Source: an uncultured Eubacteriales bacterium
Lineage (GTDB): Bacteria; Bacillota; Clostridia; Lachnospirales; Bianqueaceae
NCBI GenBank assembly: GCA_902782895.1
Contig: CACZPA010000019.1
Coordinates: 1-10,631 of the forward strand
Direction: 5' to 3'
Length of the DNA stretch: 10,631 nt
Part shown: in pieces, positions 1 through 5,901 of the stretch
Layout: every line of letters begins with the position of its first letter
Position numbering within the stretch: position 1 is the stretch's first letter
The notes under the pieces: generated by a model
What the model saw: the letters and a program-made list of their open reading frames with translations, nothing else
Told to the model about the DNA's origin: nothing
Databases searched by the model: none
Made by a program: the position numbers and the translations under genes

Positions 1-479
1 GCGGCTTTTTTCTCGAAATCGTCGAAATCGATCTCATAATGGTCATCACAGCGGCGCAGCTCGCTGTTGACAGTCTTGCGGTCGTTATAGTCGATCGAAG
101 CCTGGAATTCGCCGTATACAGGGGGCGTCAGCAGGATCGCATCATCCGGCCCGCTGAAAACGCTGATCAGCATTCGGATCGCGGGGACAACGCCGGGAGA
201 GGTAACGAACCATTCTTTCCTGGGGCTGTAGCCGTGACGGCGCTCCATCCAGTGAATAACGGCATTATAATAAGCATCCGTGGGACCGGTGTAGCCCAGG
301 ATGGTTTTATCGAGATAATCCTTGAGGCCGTCGACGATCTCCGGCGCGATCTTAAGCTCCATGTCCGCGACGGAAAGCGGAACGACGCCTGCGGGAACAT
401 CGGGACAGAGACGCTTCATTTCATCCCATTTATAGGACCCTGTATTGGTACGGTCTACGAGCGTTGTAAAATCATACAT
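1..479 (-). CDS. MalY/PatB-type PLP aminotransferase / cystathionine beta-lyase, N-terminal part (truncated by window edge)
   Basis: An open frame reads leftward from ATG 479 off the window edge, giving 159 codons and no stop. The protein begins MYDFTTLVDRTNTGSYKWDE, the usual opening of MalY/PatB fold-type I PLP enzymes. It then shows VPLSVADMELKIAPEI, GYTGPTDAYYNAV and SPGVVPAIRMLISVF, with TPPVYGEF after them; the last two match the family's small-domain and cofactor-cradle segments. Known family members cleave the C-S bond of cystathionine or cysteine to give homocysteine or sulfide, pyruvate and ammonia, or act as aminotransferases. The PLP lysine lies beyond the edge, so activity cannot be judged. 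The start is fixed by AGGAGG (488-493) 8 nt upstream. It is divergent from uvrC with its own promoter. The family call is secure; the substrate is not. Confidence 0.88.
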   Translation of the reverse strand, partial: MYDFTTLVDRTNTGSYKWDEMKRLCPDVPAGVVPLSVADMELKIAPEIVDGLKDYLDKTILGYTGPTDAYYNAVIHWMERRHGYSPRKEWFVTSPGVVPAIRMLISVFSGPDDAILLTPPVYGEFQASIDYNDRKTVNSELRRCDDHYEIDFDDFEKKA

Positions 480-509
480 GATGTTTTCCTCCTGTTCAAA
501 TCTGCTCTG

Positions 510-538
510 ATTATAGTACCAATCGCGGGAATTGGCAA
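510..538 (-). promoter_or_regulatory. Promoter of the MalY/PatB-type gene
   Basis: On the minus strand, TTGCCA (533-538), a 17-bp spacer and TATAAT (510-515) form a near-consensus sigma-A promoter. Its start point would fall near 503, leaving a leader of about 25 nt before the ATG at 479 that includes the ribosome binding site at 488-493. Confidence 0.8.
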
Positions 539-566
539 GTGCGGAATCCGCTGCAGCGTCTGGGTC

Positions 567-595
567 TTGCCCGGCGGCGCGTTTTACGATATAAT
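567..595 (+). promoter_or_regulatory. Promoter of uvrC
   Basis: TTGCCC (567-572), a 17-bp spacer and TATAAT (590-595) read rightward. The expected start near 602 gives a leader of about 32 nt with AGGAGG (620-625) 8 nt before the uvrC ATG. It stands back to back with the leftward promoter, with 28 bp between the two -35 hexamers. No SOS-type operator was recognised here by eye. Confidence 0.78.
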
Positions 596-633
596 ACGGG
601 TGACCACATCCACGGCAGGAGGAGGGTGAGAAC

Positions 634-2763
634 ATGTTTGATATTCCGGAAGAACTGAAAAAGATTCCGCATCAGTCCGGCGTTTATATTATGAAACGCG
701 GGGATGAGGTGTTGTATGTCGGCAAAGCGATCGATCTGCACAAGCGCGTCCGGCAGTATTTTCAGTCGACCAGAAACAAGACTCCCAAGATCCTTAAAAT
801 GGTCAGTCTCGTGGAGCATTTTGAGTATATTGTAACGCGCAACGAGACCGAGGCGCTCGTTCTCGAGAACAATCTGATCAAACAGTTCCGTCCCCCGTAT
901 AATACAATGCTGAAGGACGACAAACAGTATCCGTATGTGAAGGCTACGGTGCAGGAGCCTTTTCCGCGGGTCTATCTGACACGCAAAATCCATCGGGACG
1001 GCGCGAAGTATTACGGCCCTTACACGAATGTTACCGCGGTCCGTGAGACGCTGGAGCTGATGACGCAGGTTTTCCCACTGCGGACGTGTCGGCGGAATCT
1101 GCCGCAGGATATCGGCAAGGAGCGTCCCTGCCTGAACTATTATATTCACCGTTGTGTCGGACCCTGCACGGGAAAAGTGTCCCAGGAGGACTATGCCGCG
1201 ATCGTCGAAAACGCGCTGCATTTTCTGGACGGAAAAGAAAAAGAAGTCGTGAGCAGCCTGAAAAAAGAAATGGCGGCCGCGGCGGAAGCGCTTGATTTCG
1301 AACGCGCCGCAGTGCTGCGGGATCAGATCCGAAATGTGCAGACTTTGTTTAACAGGCAGATCATCGAAGACGCGGGCTCGACGGATGAACGGGATATCAT
1401 CGCGTATGCGATACAAGGCCCGGAAGTGCACGAGGCCGGGACAGCCCTTTCGGAAGAGACAGCTGCTGCAGAAGGTTTATCGGCTGCAGAGAACCTGTCA
1501 GCCAAGCCCGGCCAGGCGACGATCCTGACCAATTCGGCGACAACGTCGGATAGCCCCGCGGCTTTGGTGCAGGCGTTTTTCATCCGCGGCGGCAAGCTTG
1601 TCGGACGGGAGCATTTCTTCATGGATACCGGCGCGGATACTTCCGGCGGAGAATTGATCCGTGCTTTTCTGACACAGTTTTATTCCGGAACGCCGTATAT
1701 TCCGGGCGAGCTGCTGGTGACAGATGAGCCGGAGGACCGGGAGGCGATGGAGGCATGGCTCAGCGAGAAAGCCGGGCGCAAGGTCACGATCCGTGTCCCG
1801 CAGCGCGGCGAGAAGCACGCGATGCTGGAGCTTGCAAGGCAGAACGCGGCATTGACGCTGAAGCAGTTCGGAGATCATATCCGCCGCGAGGAAAAACGTA
1901 CGCAAGGCGCGATGGAGGAGCTTTGCAGAGCGCTCGGCATCATGGACGAGGAAATGCCGCCAAGCCGTATCGAAGCCTTTGATATTTCCAATACATACGG
2001 ATTCCTGTCGGTCGGATCGATGGTCGTCTTTGAGAACGGGCGGCCGCTGAAGAATGATTATCGGAAGTTCCGGATCGAGACGGTTTACGGTTCCAATGAC
2101 TACGCGAGTATGGAAGAAGTGCTGCGCAGAAGGTTCGCGCACGCTTTTGATGAGCTGACAGAGCGCCAGAAACAGGGCAAAGACATCACGGTCGGCAAAT
2201 TCACGCATCTGCCGGATCTGATCCTGATGGACGGCGGCAAGGGACAGGTGCATGCCGCGGAATCCGTGTTAGAGGAGTTTGGCCTGGAGATTCCGGTGGC
2301 AGGCATGGTAAAGGATGACCGCCACCGTACAAGAGGCCTTTATTTCCATGATCAGGAGATCGAAATCGATATGCATTCCGATGTTTTCCATCTGATCACA
2401 CGGATTCAGGACGAAGCGCATCGGTTTGCCATCACATATCACAAAAAACTGCGGTCCAAAGCCGAGATCCAGTCTGTGCTGGAGGAGATTTCGGGCATCG
2501 GACCGGCACGGCGCAAGGCTTTGATCGAGGCGTTTGGCTCGGTCGACAGTATCCGGCGGCAGGAGGTGGCAGATCTTGCCGCGGTCCCCGGCATGACGGA
2601 GAAAACAGCGAAGGCCGTCTATGATTTCTTCCGGAAGGACAAGCCGGCTGAAGCCAGCGGGACGGAAAAAGATGGGACGGAAAAGGATGGAACGGAAAAA
2701 GATGGGACGGAAAAAGATGGGATGGAAAAAGATGGGACGGAAAAGGACTTAACAGAGAAATAA
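634..2763 (+). CDS. uvrC: UvrABC system protein C (excinuclease subunit C)
   Basis: UvrC makes both incisions around bulky DNA lesions after UvrA/UvrB recognition. The N-terminal GIY-YIG nuclease (about residues 13-92) shows GVYIM, YVGKA, and likely catalytic Y28, R38 and E78. A UVR motif that contacts UvrB lies at about 209-232. The RNase H-like nuclease shows FDISNTYG (D450), LILMDGGKGQ (D533) and DEAHRFA (H596), the expected D-D-H triad. A helix-hairpin-helix pair spans about 619-666. At 709 residues it is longer than the usual roughly 600. The excess comes from an Ala/Ser/Thr/Glu-rich insert at about 262-310, between STDERDIIAYA and VQAFFIRGGK, and a C-terminal tail of GTEKD units from residue 676. 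All catalytic residues are intact, so it should be active. AGGAGG lies 8 nt before the ATG. It appears monocistronic, ending at a strong terminator. Confidence 0.97.
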   Translation: MFDIPEELKKIPHQSGVYIMKRGDEVLYVGKAIDLHKRVRQYFQSTRNKTPKILKMVSLVEHFEYIVTRNETEALVLENNLIKQFRPPYNTMLKDDKQYPYVKATVQEPFPRVYLTRKIHRDGAKYYGPYTNVTAVRETLELMTQVFPLRTCRRNLPQDIGKERPCLNYYIHRCVGPCTGKVSQEDYAAIVENALHFLDGKEKEVVSSLKKEMAAAAEALDFERAAVLRDQIRNVQTLFNRQIIEDAGSTDERDIIAYAIQGPEVHEAGTALSEETAAAEGLSAAENLSAKPGQATILTNSATTSDSPAALVQAFFIRGGKLVGREHFFMDTGADTSGGELIRAFLTQFYSGTPYIPGELLVTDEPEDREAMEAWLSEKAGRKVTIRVPQRGEKHAMLELARQNAALTLKQFGDHIRREEKRTQGAMEELCRALGIMDEEMPPSRIEAFDISNTYGFLSVGSMVVFENGRPLKNDYRKFRIETVYGSNDYASMEEVLRRRFAHAFDELTERQKQGKDITVGKFTHLPDLILMDGGKGQVHAAESVLEEFGLEIPVAGMVKDDRHRTRGLYFHDQEIEIDMHSDVFHLITRIQDEAHRFAITYHKKLRSKAEIQSVLEEISGIGPARRKALIEAFGSVDSIRRQEVADLAAVPGMTEKTAKAVYDFFRKDKPAEASGTEKDGTEKDGTEKDGTEKDGMEKDGTEKDLTEK
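2659..2763 (+). repeat. 15-bp coding minisatellite encoding the GTEKD tail of UvrC
   Basis: Six consecutive 15-bp units begin at 2659, 2674, 2689, 2704, 2719 and 2734, with core GGGACGGAAAAAGAT. A degenerate seventh unit (2749-2763) contains the stop codon. Units differ by one or two bases (for example GGGATGG in unit 5). Each encodes G-T/M-E-K-D. Because the period is a multiple of three, gain or loss of a unit keeps the frame and changes only tail length. Confidence 0.95.
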
Positions 2764-2794
2764 AAGAGGGAAAGGCCGGTCCTTTCCCTTTTTT
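2764..2794 (+). terminator. Rho-independent terminator after uvrC, probably bidirectional
   Basis: GGGAAAGG (2768-2775) pairs perfectly with CCTTTCCC (2781-2788) around a 5-nt loop, followed by six T (2789-2794). The A-rich bases before the stem extend pairing into the T tract. It starts directly after the uvrC stop. Read leftward the hairpin is followed by TCTTTTATTT, so it can also end transcripts from the convergent dehydrogenase gene, for which no separate terminator was seen in 2795-2887. Confidence 0.92.
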
Positions 2795-2887
2795 GATAGC
2801 TTGGTGTACTTGCAGGCATATGTTATATTTTGAGAGGCGGTCGCAGAACTGTCCCTTGCCCTGTTGTGGATCTTTCGGATCAATCAT

Positions 2888-3856
2888 TTAGTGTTCTACG
2901 AGATTCCGCAAAGAACCGCCGTGCGTGAAAGCATAGAGGTTTTCGCCGGCAACGCGTACAAAACGTTCGCGGGTCTCCGGCAGAGAGAAACCACCGGCAG
3001 CGTGCGGTGTGATCAGCACCGCGGGATCGTCCCACAGCGGATCGTCCGGCGGAAGAGGCTCCGGTTCGGTTACGTCAAGACCGACGCCGCCGAGGAGGCC
3101 TTCAGCAAGGACTGCTTTGAGGCCGGCAGGATCGATCGCGGAACCGCGGCCGACGTTCAAAAGATAGCTGCCGTGCTTCATGAGGCGCAGACGGCGTTCA
3201 TCGAGGAGATGCGCGGTATCCGCGGCACCCGGCAGAACCATCGCGACGATGTCCGCGCGGGGCAGGACCTCGTCCAGATCGTCGACAGTAAACTGTTCAT
3301 CAAACCATTCGGGCTTGTCTTTCAGATGCTTGCGGACGCCTATAACGTAAGCGCCCATCGCTTTGACCTTGCGGGCATAATCCGTCCCTATGTCACCCAT
3401 GCCGAGGACAGCGATCGTAGAACCCTCAACAGAGATGTTACGGTCGATTTTCTTCCAGAGATGCTGCTCCTGCTGCACACGGTAGGGGCCGATGTGACGG
3501 ATCAGCGCGAAGGTCAGCGCGAGCATGTGCTCGGAAACGGTCAGACCGTATGTGCCGCTCGCGTTTGTGAGCTGAACCTCGGAAGGCAGCGAGCCGGGGT
3601 CCGCGTACGGATTGGCACCGGCGGAATTAAGCTGCATCCATTTCAGATGGACTGCCTTTTTGGCATACTGAAGCGGAAGATTGCCGATGATGACGTCCGC
3701 GTCTGCAATGGCCGTCTGAGCTTCGGCGCTGGCGAGATCGAGCTTAGTAACATCGGTATATTCACATGTATACTCGCCGTCAGAGGCTTTCTCCGCGAGA
3801 TAATCAAGATGGCGCTGTTCCAGAGAAACCGCGATCACGATTTTGCATTTGTTCAT
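2888..3856 (-). CDS. D-2-hydroxyacid dehydrogenase (NAD-binding, phosphoglycerate dehydrogenase-like)
   Basis: A 322-residue protein of the D-isomer-specific 2-hydroxyacid dehydrogenase family, which reduces 2-keto acids with NAD(P)H or catalyses the reverse reaction. Counted from the ATG at 3856, the Rossmann loop GMGDIG is at 152-157. The catalytic set is Arg237 in NVGRGSAID, Glu266 in DVTEPEPLP and His285 in TPHAAG. There is no ACT domain, so it is not a full-length regulated SerA; glyoxylate/hydroxypyruvate reductase-like or another 2-ketoacid reductase roles are possible. An in-frame ATG at 3883 would add nine residues (MNIQKGDTS) but has no ribosome binding site and lies about where transcription should begin. 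The ATG at 3856 has AAGGGGG about 8 nt upstream and is preferred. It follows the nuclease-like gene on the same strand but has its own promoter. The substrate cannot be told from sequence alone. Confidence 0.93.
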   Translation of the reverse strand: MNKCKIVIAVSLEQRHLDYLAEKASDGEYTCEYTDVTKLDLASAEAQTAIADADVIIGNLPLQYAKKAVHLKWMQLNSAGANPYADPGSLPSEVQLTNASGTYGLTVSEHMLALTFALIRHIGPYRVQQEQHLWKKIDRNISVEGSTIAVLGMGDIGTDYARKVKAMGAYVIGVRKHLKDKPEWFDEQFTVDDLDEVLPRADIVAMVLPGAADTAHLLDERRLRLMKHGSYLLNVGRGSAIDPAGLKAVLAEGLLGGVGLDVTEPEPLPPDDPLWDDPAVLITPHAAGGFSLPETRERFVRVAGENLYAFTHGGSLRNLVEH

Positions 3857-3886
3857 AGATGTGTCCCCCTTCTGTATATTCATATA

Positions 3887-4816
3887 TTAACTATAATTCA
3901 GAGACAGCCCGTTGTCAAGAAAACTGTGTGGAGGACAGGGTTTCTCTTCTGACAGAAAAGCCCGGACCAGCCGGCGCATCCGGGTGGCCTTGACTACGTT
4001 GCCAAGTACCATCTGCAGCATGATTTTCGGCATCACAAGAAAATCGTGATTGCCGCCATCCTGATAGGAGTCATCGGTCGTCACAAGCAGATTCTGTCCC
4101 AAGCGGAGCCCGACGCCTGCATAATCACGCAGTTTTTCAATCTGTTTATTATAGTACTGTGGATCATAAAGCATGCCCATATGCTCATGAATATATGTCT
4201 GTGAAACAAGATAATCAGGGCGGTACAGGCGACCATTGCGGCTGATGCGTGTTGGCGCAGGCTCAGCAGCGAGGCCGAGCATTTTGTATATTAATGAGAG
4301 GATCAGCTCGTTTTTGGAATCGCGGGGAGATCCATCGGCGTAGGTATTGGATTTTTGCAGGACGGCAGCCTGGCAGAACGGGAAAAGGCGCTGGAGCAGG
4401 TGGCGGATGGCGCGTTCTTCGCGGCGCTGTTCAACGGGAAGTTTCTGCAGCTCGGCACGCAGAGCGCGGAGACGTTGTTTGACATCCTGCTTGCGCCTGT
4501 GAAAAGCCAGAGCTCTTGGGACGTCGTCATTTTTGATTTTGCGTTGCTTGCGGACGCCGTCGATCTGGAATTGCCAGTAATAGTAGTCATACTTGCCGCG
4601 CTTTTTATGGGAGATCGAGCCCTCTGGGAAGGTCCCAAGTTCATATTCGAGGCAGAAAATCTCATATCCGTGGTGCATTGGCAGGTCTGCATCGCTGCCG
4701 AACGCGTCCATCAGCAGATTCCGGATGTCCTGCAGCAGTATCTCGGGGTCAGGCTTTTTCCGCAAATAGTTTGAATTATCTGATGGCGATACATTCAATG
4801 GTTCGCGCACTTGCAC
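3887..4816 (-). CDS. Uncharacterised protein with PD-(D/E)xK nuclease-like C-terminal half
   Basis: No named gene is recognised. An in-frame ATG at 4849 gives 320 residues but lacks a ribosome binding site. GTG at 4816 has a perfect AGGAGG (4824-4829) 7 nt upstream and gives 309 residues, so it is preferred; a second GTG lies at 4810. Numbered from 4816, residues about 75-125 (YDYYYWQFQIDGVRKQRKIK, then DVPRALAFHRRKQDVKQRLRAL) are basic and probably helical or coiled. The C-terminal half has SKNELILSLIYKML (Glu170), RPDYLV (Asp201), HEHMGMLYDPQYY (Glu211) and GLRLGQNLLVTTDD. That order, E...PD...E with a following LGMxxDPxY, resembles PD-(D/E)xK restriction-like nucleases in uncharacterised Clostridia proteins. 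The position usually held by Lys is His (E-H-H). Nuclease function is inference. It sits below an AT-rich upstream region and just upstream of an unrelated metabolic gene. Confidence 0.75.
   Translation of the reverse strand: MQVREPLNVSPSDNSNYLRKKPDPEILLQDIRNLLMDAFGSDADLPMHHGYEIFCLEYELGTFPEGSISHKKRGKYDYYYWQFQIDGVRKQRKIKNDDVPRALAFHRRKQDVKQRLRALRAELQKLPVEQRREERAIRHLLQRLFPFCQAAVLQKSNTYADGSPRDSKNELILSLIYKMLGLAAEPAPTRISRNGRLYRPDYLVSQTYIHEHMGMLYDPQYYNKQIEKLRDYAGVGLRLGQNLLVTTDDSYQDGGNHDFLVMPKIMLQMVLGNVVKATRMRRLVRAFLSEEKPCPPHSFLDNGLSLNYS
3890..3918 (-). promoter_or_regulatory. Promoter of the 2-hydroxyacid dehydrogenase gene
   Basis: On the minus strand, a perfect TTGACA (3913-3918), a 17-bp spacer and TATAGT (3890-3895). 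The whole element lies in the last codons of the upstream gene, and its -10 directly abuts that gene's stop codon (3887-3889). Expected initiation near 3883 supports translation from ATG 3856. Confidence 0.82.
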
Positions 4817-4849
4817 TTCGATGCCTCCTGTTTCTGTTTTCATTATCAT

Positions 4850-5281
4850 AATACCATAGATTCAATAGAATATGGTTTTCCAAATAGCAAACTTAATTCC
4901 AGGTTTTATACTGCTTGTATAATAAAAGATCATGTTTTGTGATTTAATTGTGGTTTAAATGAATTAAAAAGCCTTATGAAGTATCCCGCCGTTCTACATC
5001 CCTGTGCCCTGCCACCCGGTTTTCCTGTTTCCCCGCCGCCCTTCCGTCCTGTTTTCCAGCTGCCTTGTCATCCTGATTGGCACGCTCCGCAGCGAAAACT
5101 TCCGTTCATTCCGCAGGAAAGCGTGCCAAATGGAGGAGTGGAGGGGGACTATCACCCTGATTGGCACGCTCCGCAGCGAAAACCTCTGTTCATTCCGCGG
5201 GGAAGCGTGCCAAATTGGAATTTTCGCGGGATGGGTACATCCATAAGGCACGCTGCCGCACACCGGCCGCCAAAAGACCGC
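4850..5281. other. Non-coding intergenic block: AT-rich patch and structured repeats
   Basis: No convincing gene is seen. Bases about 4830-4985 are markedly AT-rich and contain TTATAC (4906-4911) with GTATAA (4917-4922) as 6-bp inverted arms. This patch should hold the promoter of the leftward nuclease-like gene, but no good -35/-10 pair was found. Bases about 4985-5068 are pyrimidine-rich. From 5069 the block holds 84-bp tandem repeats. Open frames across it have no ribosome binding site and would translate hairpin repeats. Confidence 0.7.
5069..5260. repeat. 84-bp tandem repeat with hairpin-forming units (two complete, one degenerate)
   Basis: Two 53-bp units, 5077-5129 and 5161-5213, match at 49 of 53 bases. 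Each is bounded by perfect 10-bp inverted arms TTGGCACGCT and AGCGTGCCAA. Flanking similarity extends a few bases on both sides (CCTGA before, A after). The left-arm core GGCACGCT occurs at 5079, 5163 and 5247, exactly 84 bp apart. The third occurrence continues GCCGCA, close to the CCGCA of the others, but has no right arm, so it looks like a decayed third copy. The units could form 10-bp stems in DNA or RNA. No T tract follows, so they do not look like terminators. Confidence 0.9.
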
Positions 5282-5310
5282 TTGTTTTTTTCACGGGGTT
5301 AGGGTACAAT
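5282..5310 (+). promoter_or_regulatory. Promoter of the flavin reductase-like / pepF operon
   Basis: TTGTTT (5282-5287), a 17-bp spacer and TACAAT (5305-5310). The start point near 5317 leaves a leader of about 28 nt that carries AGGAGG (5330-5335) 9 nt before ATG 5345. It begins about 20 bp after the last degenerate repeat copy. Confidence 0.75.
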
Positions 5311-5344
5311 ATTGTTTGAATTCTGCGTGAGGAGGCGATGACAG

Positions 5345-5887
5345 ATGAAGCGGGATATCAATGTTTTCGATTATGCGAATGAGATCGTTAAAGCGATCGG
5401 CAAGGGAGTGCTGCTCAACACCTGCGCGGACGGCCGTTTCAATACGATGACGATAGGCTGGGGTTCACTGGGAATCGAATGGAACAAACCTGTTTTCACG
5501 GTATATGTGCGGGAGAGCCGTTTCACCACGCAATTGTTGAGAAAAAACAAGGCTTTCACGATCAGTGTGCCCATGGGAGAATATGACAGAACAGTACTGG
5601 GACAGGCGGGTTCGCTGACGGGATGGAAGATCGATAAGGCAAAGGATCTCGCGATCACGCTGGAGGAGCCTGCGGCCAACGGTGTTCCCGGCATCCGGGA
5701 GTTCCCCCTCACGATCGAATGCCGTGTCATTTACAAGAAGGAGCAGCCCATCAAGGAGATCGGGATCGAGGGCATCGAGCAGAGGATGTATCCCCAGGAC
5801 GAACCGGATCCTTATGCAGGCCGCAATAATTCGCCCCATACGGAGTATATCGGCGAGATCGTAGCCGCGTATATAATTGAAGATTAA
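5345..5887 (+). CDS. Flavin reductase-like FMN-binding split-barrel protein
   Basis: A 180-residue protein of the flavin reductase-like family. Members bind FMN in a split beta-barrel and act as NAD(P)H:flavin oxidoreductases or as small flavoproteins of unknown role. Family features visible are GVLLNTCADGRFNTMTIGWG near the N-terminus, KPVFTVYVRESRFT (the flavin-binding stretch), NKAFTISVPM and the C-terminal HTEYIGEIVAAYI. No signal peptide or membrane segment is seen, so it should be cytoplasmic. Length is normal. AGGAGG lies 9 nt before the ATG; another ATG at 5338 is out of frame. It is the first gene of an operon with oligoendopeptidase F, whose start is only 14 nt after this stop. The partner gene does not reveal the electron acceptor. 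The family call is firm; the specific reaction is not. Confidence 0.92.
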   Translation: MKRDINVFDYANEIVKAIGKGVLLNTCADGRFNTMTIGWGSLGIEWNKPVFTVYVRESRFTTQLLRKNKAFTISVPMGEYDRTVLGQAGSLTGWKIDKAKDLAITLEEPAANGVPGIREFPLTIECRVIYKKEQPIKEIGIEGIEQRMYPQDEPDPYAGRNNSPHTEYIGEIVAAYIIED

Positions 5888-5901
5888 CACAGGAGGTTTC
5901 T

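Noticed and set aside
511..1431. 306-codon minus-strand frame over the uvrC 5' end
   Set aside because: It is a shadow of the GIY-YIG and UVR coding region, and its end overlaps the real divergent promoters.
2619..2819. Minus-strand frame with SVPSF repeats
   Set aside because: It is the complement of the uvrC GTEKD minisatellite plus the terminator; no start signal.
2872..2885. GGATC-TTTC-GGATC as a terminator for the dehydrogenase gene
   Set aside because: These are direct, not inverted, repeats; only the 4-bp GATC can pair and no T tract follows leftward.
2864..3952. 362-codon open frame on the plus strand
   Set aside because: It lies opposite the 2-hydroxyacid dehydrogenase, which carries all catalytic residues; no start signal.
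4906..4922. TTATAC...GTATAA inverted repeat as an operator
   Set aside because: The arms are only 6 bp in an AT-rich region where such matches are common, and no promoter could be placed next to it.
5069..5260. Possible CRISPR array
   Set aside because: There are only two complete copies, units are 53 bp with long inverted arms, and the spacers between them (about 31 bp) partly resemble each other; no cas genes.
4976..5302. 108-codon plus-strand frame across the tandem repeats
   Set aside because: There is no ribosome binding site, its product is a translation of hairpin repeats, and comparable frames exist on both strands.
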